From Candidatus Gastranaerophilales bacterium (GTDB lineage Bacteria > Cyanobacteriota > Vampirovibrionia > Gastranaerophilales > Gastranaerophilaceae), in assembly GCA_944326525.1 (NCBI GenBank), contig CALVEG010000002.1, positions 154,688-218,687 of the forward strand: a stretch of 64,000 nt of DNA, written 5' to 3'. The notes below the pieces were generated by a model. It searched no databases. It was not told the DNA's origin and worked only from the letters and a program-made list of their open reading frames with translations. Made by a program: the position numbers and the translations under genes. Of the stretch, positions 8,758-18,893 are shown piece by piece (position 1 is the first letter of the stretch; each line of letters begins with the position of its first letter).

Positions 8758-9372
8758 TTACAAAGAATTTCTTTCAACTACCTTGTCAATCAGTCCGTAC
8801 TCTAAAGCTTCCTTGGCTGAAAGGAAGTGATCTCGCTCACAATCCTCTTTAACTTTATCATAAGGCTGACCTGAATTTTCTGCCATGATACTTATTAACA
8901 TATCTTTCATTCTTAGAATTTCTTTAGCTTCAATTTCAATATCAGTAGCCTGACCTTTTGCTCCGCCTAAAGGCTGGTGAATCATTATTCTTGAATTCGG
9001 CAACGCCATTCTCTTACCTTTAGCTCCTGAACACAATAAAAACGCACCCATTGATGCTGCATCACCTAGACAGATTGTGCAAACATCTGATTTTATAAGG
9101 TTCATTGTGTCATAAATTGCCATTCCGGCAGTAATTACACCACCAGGGCTATTAATATAAAGCATTATATCTTTTTCGTTGTTTTCACTATCTAAAAGAA
9201 GAAGCTGCGCTACTACTGAGTTTGCGACTTCATCATCTATTTCGGTTCCCAAAAATATAATTCGTTCTCTTAATAATCTTGAAAAAATATCAAAGGAACG
9301 TTCACCTCTTGAGGATGCTTCTATTACGGTCGGGACATAACCCATTATTCTCAGATATGTGTCTTTATCCAT
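8758..9372 (-). CDS. clpP: ATP-dependent Clp protease proteolytic subunit
   Basis: ClpP is the serine peptidase barrel that works with ClpX, ClpA or ClpC in cytoplasmic proteolysis. The 204-residue length is canonical. The catalytic triad is visible: Ser107 in GDAASMGA, His132 in RIMIHQP and Asp181 in CERDHF. The INSPGG oxyanion-side motif is at 74-79. It is monocistronic with a terminator downstream; neither tig nor clpX is adjacent in this window. Confidence 0.97.
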   Translation of the reverse strand: MDKDTYLRIMGYVPTVIEASSRGERSFDIFSRLLRERIIFLGTEIDDEVANSVVAQLLLLDSENNEKDIMLYINSPGGVITAGMAIYDTMNLIKSDVCTICLGDAASMGAFLLCSGAKGKRMALPNSRIMIHQPLGGAKGQATDIEIEAKEILRMKDMLISIMAENSGQPYDKVKEDCERDHFLSAKEALEYGLIDKVVERNSL

Positions 9373-9542
9373 TTTTCTCTCCTATATTTAATATAATTAT
9401 TATATTACAAAAAAATCCACCGCAACAATCTTATGGATGATATATAATTATTAACAATTGTAACAAAATAAATAAACTTTGAAATCACGTTGTTTTTAAT
9501 GTTTTTATATATACAAGAGAACTAAAAAAGAGGACGAGAGAG

Positions 9543-9932
9543 ATGGCAATATCAAATATTCAAGAAACGTTATTGATGTATACCAAACAAAAATCAATGC
9601 TGAACGAAAAATTGTCAAACGTTATGTTTAACTTAATGAATGCGTCCAGAGAAAGTGCAGAGTTACAAGAAAAGTATAATTCACAACAACAATATTATTA
9701 TTATACTTACTATGAATCTGATCCGGAATATTACGATACAGTTATGGCTGTATTGGAAAATGACCACGAATATGAGTTACAAAACCTAAACTCGTGGGAA
9801 GAACAGTTAGAACTTGACAAAAACAACTACGAAACAAGATTAAACGAAATTACAGCGTTTGAAAGTTCTTGGACAAAACTTCTTCAAACAAACGTCAAAA
9901 ACGACTTTACATACGGCGGAACAAGCAAGTAA
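9543..9932 (+). CDS. Tyr-rich helical protein, unknown function
   Basis: 129 residues, unrecognised. A helical N-terminus (QETLLMYTKQKSMLNEKLS) leads to a Gln/Tyr patch (QQQYYYYTYY), then a second coiled-coil stretch and a short C-terminal tail with Trp. It has no signal peptide. GAGGACGAGAG precedes the ATG. The two-helix layout is reminiscent of small secreted filament or chaperone-partner proteins, but this is only a resemblance. Confidence 0.75.
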   Translation: MAISNIQETLLMYTKQKSMLNEKLSNVMFNLMNASRESAELQEKYNSQQQYYYYTYYESDPEYYDTVMAVLENDHEYELQNLNSWEEQLELDKNNYETRLNEITAFESSWTKLLQTNVKNDFTYGGTSK

Positions 9933-9943
9933 TAATTTTTATA

Positions 9944-9975
9944 ATAAGCGGACTTTCAAAGTCCGCTTATTTGTT
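9944..9975 (+). terminator. Terminator after the Tyr-rich protein gene
   Basis: ATAAGCGGACTTT and AAGTCCGCTTAT form a 12-base stem with a tiny loop, followed by a short T-rich run. Confidence 0.85.
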
Positions 9976-9988
9976 ATAAAATTTAGTT

Positions 9989-10960
9989 ATGTTAAATTCG
10001 GGTGAAAAATTAGGAGCATTTATTGTCCCAACAGGCATTGCCGCAAGCATTGGCGGTTACGCAGGTGATGCCAGTTGTCAGGCTCGTGAATTTTCTAAAA
10101 AATCAAAGCTCATTGTTAACCCTAATGTAGTAAATGCGGGAGTTTTTTCCGGAATTAATGACAATATGTTTTACACCGAAGGTTTTATTATAGACGAGTT
10201 TTTTAAGAGAAATCTCGGGCTTGCACCTTCTTATAACAATAAAATCGGAGTTATATTTGATAAAGCAATACCTCAAGATGTTTTGAATATTCACCTAAAC
10301 ACAATAGGTGCGGCAAAAACCGTTTACGGCATTAATGCAGAGGATTACGAAATCACAAAAGCTCCTGTAGGTGTGGATTTTTGGGTTAATGAAAACGGTA
10401 TTTCCACTGGTGGAGTAAAAAATATCGAAACAATTTTTGAAGCAGCAGAAAAACTTCTTGAGCGTGGCGCGGAAGCGCTTGCAATAGTCTGCCTTTTTGA
10501 AGATCCTGAAGACGACAATCAAGATTACTCTAACGGTTCAGGAGTGGATCCTGTTGGAGGGGTTGAAGGAATAATTTCACATGCAGTTTCCGAAAAATTT
10601 CTTGTTCCGTGTGCTCACTCCCCAGCTTTTAAAGACTTTTCAATCAGCTCTGACATCGTTAATCCAAAAGCTGCTTCTGAATACATTACACCGACATTCC
10701 TGCCATGCGTACTTTTAGGTCTTAACAATGCACCTAAAATAGTAAAAAACGGCGGGATAAGAATTGATAATCTTGATTATCTGGTTATGCCTTACAATTC
10801 ATTAGGCTCTACCCCTGTGTTTGAAGCTTTAAAACATAACATTCCAATTTTTGCCGTTACTGAAAACAAAACTGCACTTGAGGTTTCTAATAACAATTTC
10901 TTTAAATCCGACAAAATAATTGAAGTTCAATCTTATGAACAATGCTTGAATTTAATTTAG
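9989..10960 (+). CDS. DUF3326 family protein
   Basis: 323 residues. The N-terminal IVPTGIAASIGGYAGDAS, the VNPNVVNAG and VGVDFWV segments, and the GSGVDPVGGVEGIISH and PCAHSPAF blocks match what I know of DUF3326, a family common in cyanobacteria and plants whose function is unknown to me. The protein is soluble, apparently with a Rossmann-like architecture. There is no SD before the ATG at 9989. The 3' end overlaps murI by 9 bases in convergent orientation. It is a useful taxonomic marker here. Confidence 0.88.
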   Translation: MLNSGEKLGAFIVPTGIAASIGGYAGDASCQAREFSKKSKLIVNPNVVNAGVFSGINDNMFYTEGFIIDEFFKRNLGLAPSYNNKIGVIFDKAIPQDVLNIHLNTIGAAKTVYGINAEDYEITKAPVGVDFWVNENGISTGGVKNIETIFEAAEKLLERGAEALAIVCLFEDPEDDNQDYSNGSGVDPVGGVEGIISHAVSEKFLVPCAHSPAFKDFSISSDIVNPKAASEYITPTFLPCVLLGLNNAPKIVKNGGIRIDNLDYLVMPYNSLGSTPVFEALKHNIPIFAVTENKTALEVSNNNFFKSDKIIEVQSYEQCLNLI

Positions 10961-11761
10961 AGCAAGCTTTGGCAAATCTTTTATCTCATAAAAAAGAGAA
11001 GCTGATTTTTGAAATTTTTCAGGATTTGCACTTACATAAAATTCTTCGCTACCTTCATAATCCTGATTACTCAAAAGATTTTTTGACGCCAAATCCTCTT
11101 TAATTATATGAGCAAACTCTATTGACGGATTTATAAATACTTCCCGAGGCGCCAAGGTAGACAAGACATTTAACAAATATGGATAGTGAGTACAACCTAA
11201 AATTATTCTGTCGGGTGAAAATTCCAGCATCTCAGCCATTTTTTCTTTGACTGAAGCAAGTGCAAAATCGGTATTTTCTTCACCATTTTCTACAATCTTA
11301 ACCCATCCGGGACAAGCAATCTCTTTAACTTCAATATTAGGATTATTTTTCTTTAATTCTGTTCTATAACAATGAGAATTTACGGTTGCGTGAGTTGCAA
11401 AAACACCGACTTTCTTTAGCGGAAGTTTTGAAATATGCCTTGCCACCGGCTGAATTATCGGATAAATTTCAAACGGATAATCATCCTTTATCTTATCATA
11501 TACTACTGCTGAAGTTGTATTACAAGCCATTATTACAGCTTTTACGTTCTTCTTTTGTAAAAAATCAAATATGTCACGACCAAAAACCAATAACTGTTCC
11601 GGCGTTTTTTCACCATAGGGCATATTTTTGGTATCACCAAAATATATGTAATTCTCGTTCGGCAACAATTTCTTAACCTGTTCAAAAACAGTTACACCAC
11701 CGACTCCGGAGTCAAAAAATCCTATTGGGTTGTTATTTAAGTTGGTCAAAGTAGTTTTCAA
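10952..11761 (-). CDS. murI: Glutamate racemase
   Basis: Makes D-glutamate for peptidoglycan. The 269-residue protein has GFFDSGVGG near the N-terminus, the first catalytic Cys in MACNTTSA and the second in ILGCTHYPYL, plus the substrate-binding YFGDTKNMPYG. Its start lies within the 3' end of the amidase gene (29-base overlap), so translation is probably coupled in one cell-wall operon. Confidence 0.96.
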   Translation of the reverse strand: MKTTLTNLNNNPIGFFDSGVGGVTVFEQVKKLLPNENYIYFGDTKNMPYGEKTPEQLLVFGRDIFDFLQKKNVKAVIMACNTTSAVVYDKIKDDYPFEIYPIIQPVARHISKLPLKKVGVFATHATVNSHCYRTELKKNNPNIEVKEIACPGWVKIVENGEENTDFALASVKEKMAEMLEFSPDRIILGCTHYPYLLNVLSTLAPREVFINPSIEFAHIIKEDLASKNLLSNQDYEGSEEFYVSANPEKFQKSASLFYEIKDLPKLALN

Positions 11762-13580
11762 CTCCTTCCACTATTGCTTTTGCAGTCGCTTTCTTCCTTG
11801 CTGAACCATTCAACTCTGCTCTTTCCGCACTATTTGAAATAAATCCTATTTCCATCAATATTGCTGGAACTGTCGTATGATTGATTACATAAAACTTGGA
11901 TTTAAACAAACCTCTGTTTTTGGTATTTATGGCACTTGCTAAAGATGCGTGTAATGTTTGAGCTAGCATAATACTCTCTTGATGATAATAATGAGTTTCA
12001 ATACCACTGGCTTCTGTTCCGGTACTTGAGTTTACGTGAATACTTATGAATATATCAGGCTTAAAGTTTTCACTTATTGCAACTCTATCCTGCAATGATA
12101 CATATTCATCGCTATCTCTTGTCATCTGAACTACATAACCTTTTTTAACAAGCATATCTCTTACCTGTTTTGCTACATCCAAAGTTATGTCTTTTTCATT
12201 TATATTATCTCTTATTGCACCGTAATCGGTCCCGCCATGGCCTGCATCGATTACGACCTTTCTAACTCCTTTTCCTGTCGGCTTTGGTGTTGTAACTGTC
12301 GGCGTTACAGGTTGAACAGCTATTGCTGGCTGCTGCTTTTTAGGTGTTTTAATTATTATTTTAAACGCCTGACCATCAGCTCCTAAAAATGTATTTACCA
12401 AACTGTTTTGCTCTAAAGGTATTGTCATTTTTAGTCCGATTTTAGGAATCAAACTTATCTGAGCATTTGCAAAAGGTGTTCCTTTATATGCAGCTTTAAA
12501 ATCATCTTCATTATAATTTTCAACATTATAAAGATATATAGTTAAAAGATCATTTTCTCTGTTAATTCCGTGAACTACAGGTGCTGTAAATGCTAAGGTC
12601 ATTGAATTTGTCTGATCATCTATTTTTTCATGCGTATAAGAAATCATATTCGACACATTTGAAAACAAACTAAAATTCTTTATTTTGTCACAGTTTGCTA
12701 TCAACAAAGATTGATTATCGCTTGAAAATACAGGTATGTATTTTTTTACATCCTCTGTTGTTATTACAATTCTGGCTTTATTTACTGAGAACTGTCCAAT
12801 TTTTACGGTTTCATTGGTACCGATTGTATATTCTGTATTTCTTATATCTCCCCTTACAAGAGCATTTGGAATATCATAAACTATTCTTGACGGATTTGTA
12901 AGAATCATTGGCTTTTCTATCGTTATTGCCCCAAAACCGTTTAACAATATCGCATTTTGTTTTGCCGTTATACTGTCTATGTAATATTTCGTATTTAATT
13001 TAGTTTCTTTTCTTGATGTCTTTTGAGCATTGAAAGCCTCTTGGATTTCAGTCGCAAGATCTGCTTGCAATACTTCTGGAGTCGTCATTGTTAAATATTC
13101 ATAGAAATCACTTGAAGATGCATGATCATCTCTATAGGTATTTTGAAAATAATCGTTATTTATCGTTGTATCTTTTAGTTGAATTATTATATTATTCTTA
13201 ATCCTGTAAAAATGGATTTTTGAAATATCATAATCCGGATCAAAATACATTACAGTTCGAACAACATCCGGATTTGTAGAATTCTGGCTAACTATGACCT
13301 GTTTCAATCCATTTGAAGTAAAAGTCCAATCTTGCTTTGGAACTGTCAAAACCGACGGAGTTATATCAAAATAAGCCCTTGTCGGGTTTTCCATTTTTAC
13401 AAATTTTACACTTTTTAAAACCGGCTCCGGTATTGTATCAGGAACAGTCAAAAGTATAAATGTATTTGACGTATCGTAATTAAACGACGTAACTTTATAT
13501 ACATCTTCCGCAAACACACTTTGGGAAAATGTACAAATAAACAGAAAAATTAATATTATAATTTTAAAAAATATTTTCAT
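11733..13580 (-). CDS. N-acetylmuramoyl-L-alanine amidase (Amidase_3), secreted
   Basis: Hydrolyses the amide bond between MurNAc and the stem peptide. A hydrophobic signal peptide (residues 1-24, ending SVFA) is followed by about 400 residues of beta-rich sequence resembling one or more AMIN-type domains, a Pro/Thr linker, and the catalytic domain from about residue 440. Zinc and catalytic residues are visible in DAGHGG, NEKD, SIHVN and LMEIGF. The frame also allows a TTG two codons earlier; the ATG at 13580 is preferred. It is co-directional with folP upstream and overlaps murI downstream. It is an AmiC-like enzyme probably used in cell separation. Confidence 0.92.
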   Translation of the reverse strand: MKIFFKIIILIFLFICTFSQSVFAEDVYKVTSFNYDTSNTFILLTVPDTIPEPVLKSVKFVKMENPTRAYFDITPSVLTVPKQDWTFTSNGLKQVIVSQNSTNPDVVRTVMYFDPDYDISKIHFYRIKNNIIIQLKDTTINNDYFQNTYRDDHASSSDFYEYLTMTTPEVLQADLATEIQEAFNAQKTSRKETKLNTKYYIDSITAKQNAILLNGFGAITIEKPMILTNPSRIVYDIPNALVRGDIRNTEYTIGTNETVKIGQFSVNKARIVITTEDVKKYIPVFSSDNQSLLIANCDKIKNFSLFSNVSNMISYTHEKIDDQTNSMTLAFTAPVVHGINRENDLLTIYLYNVENYNEDDFKAAYKGTPFANAQISLIPKIGLKMTIPLEQNSLVNTFLGADGQAFKIIIKTPKKQQPAIAVQPVTPTVTTPKPTGKGVRKVVIDAGHGGTDYGAIRDNINEKDITLDVAKQVRDMLVKKGYVVQMTRDSDEYVSLQDRVAISENFKPDIFISIHVNSSTGTEASGIETHYYHQESIMLAQTLHASLASAINTKNRGLFKSKFYVINHTTVPAILMEIGFISNSAERAELNGSARKKATAKAIVEGVENYFDQLK

Positions 13581-13676
13581 AAACAAATATCCACATTAAA
13601 TATTATAATAAGAATATTAAAAACATTCAAAAATGTTACATTTGGTATAAATGCGCAAACCCCTAACTGTTTCTCT

Positions 13677-14813
13677 CTAACTTAGGCAATCCAAAAGTCT
13701 TTTATGCAATGGAACATTATGAACTCTTATGTAATCGACTTTATTTTCTAAGGCCAGAGCATTCAAGGCAACAGTGAATATATCTTTCATTTCATTAGTC
13801 TCCTCTTTCATTCCAAGAAGGCTTTTTCTTGAAACACCCAGCATAACTTCACAACCAAGTCCGTAAAATTCTTCAACTCGTCTTATTATCTCAAAATTAT
13901 CATCTCTGGTTTTGCCAAAACCTATCCCTGGATCTACAATTATATTTTCTTTTGCAATTCCTTTTGAAAGTGCAAAATCTACTTTTTCTCTTAACTTAAG
14001 ATATATTTCATCCATCAAACTTTCATAACGGGGGTTATCCTGCATATTTTGAGGATCGCCCAAAGAATGCTGAATAATAACCTTCACACCATATTTTGCA
14101 ATGACATCCACCATATTTTTATCATAATCAAGCCCTGAAACATCATTTATAATTTGAGCACCTTCAAGAATACACTTTTCTGCGACTTCAGCACTTCTTG
14201 TATCTACGCTTATTGGAATTAAAATCCCGTTCTCTTTTGCAAATTTTAATATCGGAATTATTCTTTCTATCTGAGCTTTACCAGAAACAGGTGTCGAATA
14301 AGGCCGTGTAGATTCGGAACCTATATCAATTATATCCGCTCCGCTTGAAATCATATATTGAAAATGCTCTTTTGCCTTCTCATAATCTAAAAATTCTCCC
14401 CCATCAGAAAAGGAATCAGGGGTAAGATTTAAAATCCCGACTATCTTTGTTTTACCTGACTTTTTGTATAATATAAACTTTTCAATTTCTTCACCTAAAG
14501 CTTTCAACCCAAACGGCTGAAATGCAAGCTTAGATGAGATTTTTTTCAATTGAGAAATACTTCCGCCTAAAATACAATCACTTTTTTCAACTTTTGCTGT
14601 TATAACCTCACGATGAGCCGCACAGTCCGCCCCAACAGAAAGTGCCGTCTGCTTCAAAATATTTACCTGAGGGCTTGTCAAAGAATAAATCTTTATATTT
14701 TTATATTCAAACTTTAAAGCCCCTTGCGTTGTATAAGTCTTGTCAAAACCGATACGCTCAAGCTCCTGCGTCATATTTTTCGTGCAAATTTCTTTCAATA
14801 CAAAATTCTTCAT
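13677..14813 (-). CDS. folP: Dihydropteroate synthase
   Basis: Condenses 6-hydroxymethyl-dihydropterin pyrophosphate with p-aminobenzoate. The catalytic TIM barrel starts at about residue 120 with VGILNLTPDSFSDGG, then DIGSESTRP, DVSG and GIGFGKT. About 120 extra N-terminal residues form a separate alpha/beta region, as in the longer FolP variants of some anaerobes. The total of 378 residues is therefore long compared with the usual 270-280. It lies upstream of the amidase with a gap under 100 bases. Confidence 0.95.
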   Translation of the reverse strand: MKNFVLKEICTKNMTQELERIGFDKTYTTQGALKFEYKNIKIYSLTSPQVNILKQTALSVGADCAAHREVITAKVEKSDCILGGSISQLKKISSKLAFQPFGLKALGEEIEKFILYKKSGKTKIVGILNLTPDSFSDGGEFLDYEKAKEHFQYMISSGADIIDIGSESTRPYSTPVSGKAQIERIIPILKFAKENGILIPISVDTRSAEVAEKCILEGAQIINDVSGLDYDKNMVDVIAKYGVKVIIQHSLGDPQNMQDNPRYESLMDEIYLKLREKVDFALSKGIAKENIIVDPGIGFGKTRDDNFEIIRRVEEFYGLGCEVMLGVSRKSLLGMKEETNEMKDIFTVALNALALENKVDYIRVHNVPLHKRLLDCLS

Positions 14814-14874
14814 ATCCGAATTTTATCAAAAAAAACACCAACTAACAAAACTTATTTGATATTTGCAAAAACTG

Positions 14875-15366
14875 CTATTTTTCGTCTTCTTCCGCTAATG
14901 ACTGAATGAATTTTGATTTTTTAATATGGTTTTCATAAGCATTAGTAGTTGTTGTTGCTATATTAGTAAGACCTGTAACAAGAGTCAAAAGCGCCAATCC
15001 AAAACCAAAACATTTTGCGGTTCCTTGGAAAACAGAAGTCTTAACCAATTTACCAATACCGGGAGCCTTTTGAACCCATCCTGAAAAAGCCTCTGCATAC
15101 TTTCTCATCACTTTACCGAAACTACCAAACAAAACTTTTGTTTCTTTTACCGGTTTATTTGCGATTCTAATACTGTCAACTACTTCTCCTGATAAAGTAC
15201 CAACTTTAGAAGAAGTTTTAAACATACTGAATCCGGCTTTTCTTCCGGCTGCGGCTGCCGCACTCGTCCCAACTGCGGCTTCACCTACTCTTTTTTTAGT
15301 TTCTTCAGAGTTTAAATTACCGTTTCTTGCGCTATATAAACTTGTTGCCAATTTATCAACCGGCAT
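14875..15366 (-). CDS. Hypothetical protein with C-terminal membrane segment
   Basis: 163 residues, unrecognised. A polar, Ala/Ser/Thr-rich N-terminal half with an AAVGTSAAAAAGRKAG run is followed by one hydrophobic helix near the C-terminus (FGFGLALLTLVTGLT) and a charged tail. Its start codon overlaps the stop of the upstream gene at 15366 by one base, so the two are translationally coupled and likely act together. Confidence 0.75.
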   Translation of the reverse strand: MPVDKLATSLYSARNGNLNSEETKKRVGEAAVGTSAAAAAGRKAGFSMFKTSSKVGTLSGEVVDSIRIANKPVKETKVLFGSFGKVMRKYAEAFSGWVQKAPGIGKLVKTSVFQGTAKCFGFGLALLTLVTGLTNIATTTTNAYENHIKKSKFIQSLAEEDEK

Positions 15367-16163
15367 TATTCCTCCTCTGCAAAAGCTTCATTGTCGTTTA
15401 ATTTTGCAGCTTTTTCAGCCTTTTCTTTTTCTGCAGCTTCTTTTTGTTCCATCATGGTTGCAGCACCAGTCGAAATACCACCTGCTACACCTAATGTATT
15501 TGATACAGCGTCTTTATAATTTGCTCCGGTAAGTTTATTGTAAAGTTTTACAACTCCTTCACCTATACCGCTAAATATTCCATCCACAAAACCTGTAACC
15601 TTTTGTACATATTTGTTGCCTGAAATCTTTTTAGCTGTATTTGAGAAAAACTCTGCAAATGCTGTCTTTTTAAATTTTTCTTTCTGAGCATCTAATTTTG
15701 TTTTATTGTTTTTATAAGTTTTCGATTGTTTTATTTTAGTAAATTGTTTTCCGATAAATTCTTTAATATCATCTAAACCTTTTGATATCGGAGTTGTAAC
15801 TTTTTTCTTAAACCCTGCAACAAGTTTTTGAACCTGTTTTGATTTAACAACATCTTCTCCACGCTCAATTATATATTTTGCACTGTACCCTGTTCCCAAT
15901 GCACCCAATGCTGCAGCTGAACCAATTATTCCATATTGCAAAGCTTTCTTCATAGGCTTCACAACAGGCGCATCTTTATCATCCATCATTCCCTGCATGT
16001 CTGAACGTCTATTATTCCATTTTTGACGCTCCTTTGCATATTCTGTATATTCTTCAATCAGAATCTGCTCTTTTTCCTGTTCTGAATCTTCAGCTTTTTT
16101 GCTTTCGCCAAATGATGTCGTTACTTGATAATTTCGGTTAATTACAGGATGAATTGTTAACAT
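15366..16163 (-). CDS. Hypothetical Lys-rich protein with Gly/Ala-rich hydrophobic segments
   Basis: 265 residues, unrecognised. A charged N-terminal region (to about residue 70) precedes a small-residue hydrophobic stretch (IIGSAAALGALGTG), a long Lys-rich helical region, a second Gly-rich stretch near the end (LGVAGGISTGAATM), and an acidic Glu/Ala tail. GGAG lies upstream of the ATG. It forms a two-gene operon with the downstream 163-residue protein, which has a similar small-residue style. A membrane-associated pair is plausible. Confidence 0.75.
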   Translation of the reverse strand: MLTIHPVINRNYQVTTSFGESKKAEDSEQEKEQILIEEYTEYAKERQKWNNRRSDMQGMMDDKDAPVVKPMKKALQYGIIGSAAALGALGTGYSAKYIIERGEDVVKSKQVQKLVAGFKKKVTTPISKGLDDIKEFIGKQFTKIKQSKTYKNNKTKLDAQKEKFKKTAFAEFFSNTAKKISGNKYVQKVTGFVDGIFSGIGEGVVKLYNKLTGANYKDAVSNTLGVAGGISTGAATMMEQKEAAEKEKAEKAAKLNDNEAFAEEE

Positions 16164-16349
16164 ATTTTCTCCGTTTCTTTATAAGACTATCGTCAATAGT
16201 CTAATAAGCCTGAAAACTTTTTTTTGCTGTTTTATTTAAAATTAGTTAATAAAAATTTACAAATCCTATACACAAGTTCATTATCTCATATTAAGCCAAT
16301 TTTGTAAACTCTTATATTAATTTTCGTAATCATATAAAAATGCTTATAA

Positions 16350-17270
16350 TCAAAGGTATTTCACCCCTTGATAAGTTCCGCGACTCAGGAATTCCCTATC
16401 TATTTTATTCAGGCAGTCCATTTTTTTCCCCAGCCACTGCGGTTCAATAAGAGTCTTTGAAAAACCGTTGCCGGCAAGCCTATGGATTGTTGTTTCAGGA
16501 GGAAGATATTCCAAAAAATCGCAAACTGTTTTTATATAATCATCCTCTGACATAAAATCAACTTCGCCTGCTCTGTACATATCAGCCAACTTTGTATTTT
16601 CCAACGCACACAATTGGTGAATTTTCACTCCATCAACTTTTAATTCTGCTAACTTCTTAGCTGTCTGCATAATTTCATCATGATTTTCCCACAAGCCGAA
16701 AATCACATGAACACAAACGTTTATTCCGTATTCTTTTGTTTTCTCATAAGCCCTTAAAAAGCAGTCAAAATCGTGACCTCGATTTATTTTTTTTAAAGTC
16801 CTGTCGTGTATCGACTGAAGCCCGTATTCAATCCACGTATAATAATCGGCTTTATACCCTGAAATCAATTTCAACTTATCATCATCCACACAATCAGGTC
16901 TTGTTCCGATAGAAAGCCCAATTATCCTCTCATCACATAAAGATGCATTATATATTTTCTCTAATTCTCCAACTGGTTTGTAGGTATTTGAAAATGCCTG
17001 AAAATAAGACATAAATTTTTCTGCCTTGAATCTTTCACTTAAATTTTTTATCCCGACTTTAACCTGATCTTCTATGGACAAAAGATTTGAATGCGCCTGA
17101 GAAAAGCTTCCGCCGTCGTCACAAAATATACACCCGCCCTTTGAAATTGTCCCGTCACGATTCGGACAGGAAAAACCGGCATCAAGAGTTATTTTATAAA
17201 CTTTTGCACCAAATTTATTTTTCAAATGCGCACTAAACTGATTATATCGTTTATCCGTTCCATTAAACAT
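16350..17270 (-). CDS. TIGR01212 (YhcC) family radical SAM protein
   Basis: 306 residues. The iron-sulfur cysteines are Cys35, Cys47 and Cys50 (CPNRDG then GGCIFC), the CX11CX2C pattern characteristic of the YhcC/Elp3-like group rather than the classical CX3CX2C. Following blocks such as IGTRPDC and EYGLQS fit the family. The molecular substrate of YhcC proteins is, to my knowledge, not established; a role in RNA modification is often suggested by analogy. Monocistronic. Confidence 0.9.
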   Translation of the reverse strand: MFNGTDKRYNQFSAHLKNKFGAKVYKITLDAGFSCPNRDGTISKGGCIFCDDGGSFSQAHSNLLSIEDQVKVGIKNLSERFKAEKFMSYFQAFSNTYKPVGELEKIYNASLCDERIIGLSIGTRPDCVDDDKLKLISGYKADYYTWIEYGLQSIHDRTLKKINRGHDFDCFLRAYEKTKEYGINVCVHVIFGLWENHDEIMQTAKKLAELKVDGVKIHQLCALENTKLADMYRAGEVDFMSEDDYIKTVCDFLEYLPPETTIHRLAGNGFSKTLIEPQWLGKKMDCLNKIDREFLSRGTYQGVKYL

Positions 17271-17371
17271 AAAATTTATTATACAACAAAAATCATTTCA
17301 CCTCTTTGCGTTTTTTATAAAACACAAATATAGCAAAATGATTTTTGCAAAACTTTCAATTTCACGAAAAA

Positions 17372-17539
17372 TTATTTTTCGTTTTCTTCGTTATTTATAG
17401 GATAAACATAATGTTCACCGCAATTTGGGCATACAACTTCTTGTTGTTTTCCTTCTTCCAATTGCGCAACTTCAAACAATGTTTTACATCCTGATTGAAC
17501 ACATCTTATTGCCCATGTAGGTCTGATTAATCTTGCCAT
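17372..17539 (-). CDS. Small zinc-ribbon protein (55 residues)
   Basis: Read by eye on the minus strand: 55 residues beginning MARLIRPTWAIRC. It has Cys13 and Cys18, then CPNC (Cys37, Cys40), a likely structural zinc site. The SD AGAGGGAAAATT precedes the ATG at 17539 and the stop is at 17372. The function is unknown; small zinc ribbons of this kind often bind nucleic acid or ribosomes. It is too short for ordinary gene callers. Confidence 0.75.
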   Translation of the reverse strand: MARLIRPTWAIRCVQSGCKTLFEVAQLEEGKQQEVVCPNCGEHYVYPINNEENEK

Positions 17540-17699
17540 AATTTTCCCTCTTTCATCAACTTAACATCTACATATTATCATCCGAAAACTGTTTATGCAA
17601 GTTATAAATATATCTTTACGTCTACTCTAAACTAAACAAACAGGTAATTTTTTAATTATTTGAAAATTATATAATATTACGGAACGAAAGGATTAAAAA

Positions 17700-17987
17700 A
17701 TGAAAAACTTTTTTATTTTATTTTCAATTCTAACCGTTGGCTTTCTGGCATTTTGGGATGCTAAAACAAGAATTGATGAACTTGAAAGTGTTGCAGCTAC
17801 CACACCATCACAGGTAGAAATGCAGCGAAAAGTTCCAAATTCCGAAGGCAAAGGGGTTCTTAATAAAGTAGACAGCCAACGAAACTTTAACCCGCCAATA
17901 AACCAAAATGATAATCCTAAAGTACAAAATATTCCTCAACAAAACAAAGACAAATTCAAACCATTTAGGCCAAATCAAAGTCCATAA
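17700..17987 (+). CDS. Small secreted or membrane-anchored Asn/Pro/Gln-rich protein
   Basis: 95 residues: an N-terminal hydrophobic segment (FFILFSILTVGFLAFW) acts as signal peptide or anchor. The remainder is polar and apparently disordered, rich in Asn, Pro, Gln and Lys. No family recognised. Its 3' end overlaps the convergent gene at 17975 by 13 bases. Confidence 0.7.
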   Translation: MKNFFILFSILTVGFLAFWDAKTRIDELESVAATTPSQVEMQRKVPNSEGKGVLNKVDSQRNFNPPINQNDNPKVQNIPQQNKDKFKPFRPNQSP

Positions 17988-18790
17988 AGGATTTCGCCAT
18001 AATCTTCTTCATTTTCTGATTTTATATCTCTATTACGGTTAAAATCCGGCATTGTATTATTTATTTTTAACAAAGCCCCTGGAGAAACACCCTCTGTTGC
18101 CTTTGGTGACACAACCGGCTCTGTTGTTTTTGGAAAAAACCTTAATATTACATTTTGCGCAATACTTCTTCCTGCAATAGCTTCACTGTACATCAAAACT
18201 TGTTCAAATCGCGCTGCTGCTTGAGATGGACTTTTGGCAACAAATTGATCATTATTATTTCCGAGTTTTCTCTTGTAGCTTCCGCTCCACATTACAAGAC
18301 CGTTTACACTGTCTATCAATACTGCATTTGTTTCCATTTCAAAAGGATAAACTATATCAAAATTATTTGATAAATCTAAAATTTCCCACACTCTGCGTCT
18401 TAAGTTACTTTTTTTAGTCATGCCGGAACTTGATATTAATAATACAGACCTTACACCAAAGATATTTGAAATCTGCTTTATTGTCGGCATATCAATATTA
18501 TTCGCTCTGTTATACTTCCTTAAAACTTCCTCTGTTAAAGCCATTAGCTGAGGATTTGAGGCAAGCTTTGCTCTTACTACATTTAAATCAGGCGCAATAA
18601 CTTGATTTGTTTTCGCAAAATTTGATATTACATCCTCTGCTACTATATTTGATACATTATCCATACAGTAATAGTTACTGCAAACATCCAGTATATCTGC
18701 CGGAAGTACCAAAACCCCAAAACTGACTGCTTCTGCCTTTAACGGAAATATCAGGCAAATTAATAATATTATTTTTATGAAAACTTTCAT
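17975..18790 (-). CDS. Secreted protein, CsgG/TolB-N-like by appearance
   Basis: 271 residues with a clear signal peptide (MKVFIKIILLICLIFPLKAEA). The mature part starts VLVLPADILD, and continues with AEDVISNFAKTNQVIAPD, patterns that resemble the nucleotide-hydrolase-like beta/alpha fold of CsgG or TolB N-terminal domains. The C-terminal 50 residues are low complexity. No lipobox Cys follows the signal, so it is probably periplasmic. The family assignment is weak. Confidence 0.7.
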   Translation of the reverse strand: MKVFIKIILLICLIFPLKAEAVSFGVLVLPADILDVCSNYYCMDNVSNIVAEDVISNFAKTNQVIAPDLNVVRAKLASNPQLMALTEEVLRKYNRANNIDMPTIKQISNIFGVRSVLLISSSGMTKKSNLRRRVWEILDLSNNFDIVYPFEMETNAVLIDSVNGLVMWSGSYKRKLGNNNDQFVAKSPSQAAARFEQVLMYSEAIAGRSIAQNVILRFFPKTTEPVVSPKATEGVSPGALLKINNTMPDFNRNRDIKSENEEDYGEILYGL

Positions 18791-18893
18791 AATTTTATTT
18801 TACCACAGAATTTCTCATACAACTAACCGATTATTTTTTATATCTAATATTTTAGAATTAAATATAAAACAACAATCAACAGGAGAATAGCTT